Source: Limnohabitans sp. T6-5
Lineage (GTDB): Bacteria; Pseudomonadota; Gammaproteobacteria; Burkholderiales; Burkholderiaceae_C
Direction: 5' to 3'
Assembly: GCF_003063315.1 (NCBI RefSeq)
Contig: NZ_NERV01000002.1
Coordinates: 682,001 to 746,000 of the forward strand
DNA length: 64,000 nucleotides
Under the pieces are notes generated by a model, which ran no database searches, was not told where the DNA came from, and saw nothing but the letters and a program-made list of their open reading frames with translations. The first letter of the stretch is position 1. Every line of letters starts with the position of its first letter. The translations under genes were made by a program, and so were the position numbers. Below, one piece after another: positions 63,635-64,000 of this stretch.

Positions 63635-64000
63635 TCAAACCGCCTTGGTTGATTCACGCACGACCAAGGTCGTGGGCAGCAAATCAGATTCCGGCTTTTC
63701 ACCGGCCATGATGCGCAGCAGGCAATCCACCAGATGGGCACCTGCCAAGTCCAAAGGCTGGCGCACTGTGGTGAGCGGTGGGAAGCTGTGGGCCGCAGGC
63801 TCCACATCGTCGTAGCCCACCACGCTGACATCTTCAGGAATGCTGTAACCCCGCTCACGCAGCACCCCCAAGGCGCTGATGGCAATCAGGTCACTGGCAG
63901 CCACGATGGCGTCGAAATTCAAACCATGGCGGTCCAAGTGCACACGCAAGGCGTCTTGCGCGCCCAGTGGCGCAAAAGACGATGGTATGTACAGCGCAGG
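63635..64000 (-). CDS. LacI-family regulator, C-terminal part
   Basis: The frame is open to the window end, so the N-terminal helix-turn-helix is missing from view. What remains is the effector-binding lobe: FDAIVAASDLIAISALGVLR, VSVVGYDDVEPAAHSFPPLT and a VRQPLDLAGAHLVD helix, typical of LacI/GalR regulators. A codon sequence before the first TTG continues in frame with a family match (YIPSSFAPLGAQDALR). It may control the neighbouring sugar operon. Confidence 0.9.
   Translation of the reverse strand, partial: PALYIPSSFAPLGAQDALRVHLDRHGLNFDAIVAASDLIAISALGVLRERGYSIPEDVSVVGYDDVEPAAHSFPPLTTVRQPLDLAGAHLVDCLLRIMAGEKPESDLLPTTLVVRESTKAV

Overview
The window looks like a chromosomal segment of a betaproteobacterium, most likely Burkholderiales, family Comamonadaceae (Limnohabitans, Rhodoferax or Polaromonas type). 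This is inferred from gene content and order: a pyrG-kdsA-DUF1330-eno-ftsB block, dapA-bamC, EarP, a Bug/TctC receptor, high-GC codon use and GTAG-type palindromic repeats. No organism name can be proved from the sequence alone.

Bases 1-8880 are the right end of a prophage or phage-derived integrative element. Its early operon runs left to right with overlapping small genes: RecT annealase, a YqaJ/lambda-exonuclease-like protein with a long C-terminal extension, KTSC protein, DUF2303 protein, SSB, an AlpA-like small protein and an ASCH-like protein. A P4-type tyrosine integrase on the opposite strand sits next to tRNA-His, the likely integration target. The element continues beyond the left window edge.

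Bases 8881-17490 are housekeeping genes: tRNA-His, ppiD, tRNA-Val, HU, tartrate/malate-type dehydrogenase, EamA transporter, pgsA, uvrC and, divergently, earP. Bases 17576-19570 are a three-gene cassette bracketed by two 94-bp direct repeats.

Bases 19601-33438 hold topoisomerase IV. parE and parC lie on the same strand but are separated by about 9.5 kb of accessory genes: a TPR/transmembrane protein with an AAA+ ATPase, a hydrolase, remnants of BRO-N and DUF1016 genes, a protein of ten kinesin-light-chain-like TPR units, a MazE/MazF-like pair and a RhuM-Fic protein whose stop codon overlaps the parC start.

Bases 33717-56357 are mainly core genes: an MFS transporter, dapA-bamC, ribosomal oxygenase, FKBP, dut, coaBC, pyrG-kdsA-eno-ftsB, hslO, gamma carbonic anhydrase, xerD, a Bug receptor, an AEC transporter, and queG facing tsaE-amiC. 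Palindromic GTAG-type (REP-like) elements and two heptanucleotide arrays lie between them. A Phd/YefM-RelE pair with a clear promoter and operator follows at 56.4 kb.

Bases 56969-64000 are a sugar-uptake locus: transaldolase-like protein, ROK regulator, RbsD/FucU protein and ABC ATPase on one strand; binding protein, permease and PfkB kinase on the other; then a LacI-type regulator cut by the window edge. No gene-free stretch exceeds about 300 bases. The long antisense open frames over parC, pyrG, the AAA/TPR genes and the exonuclease gene were judged to be shadows.
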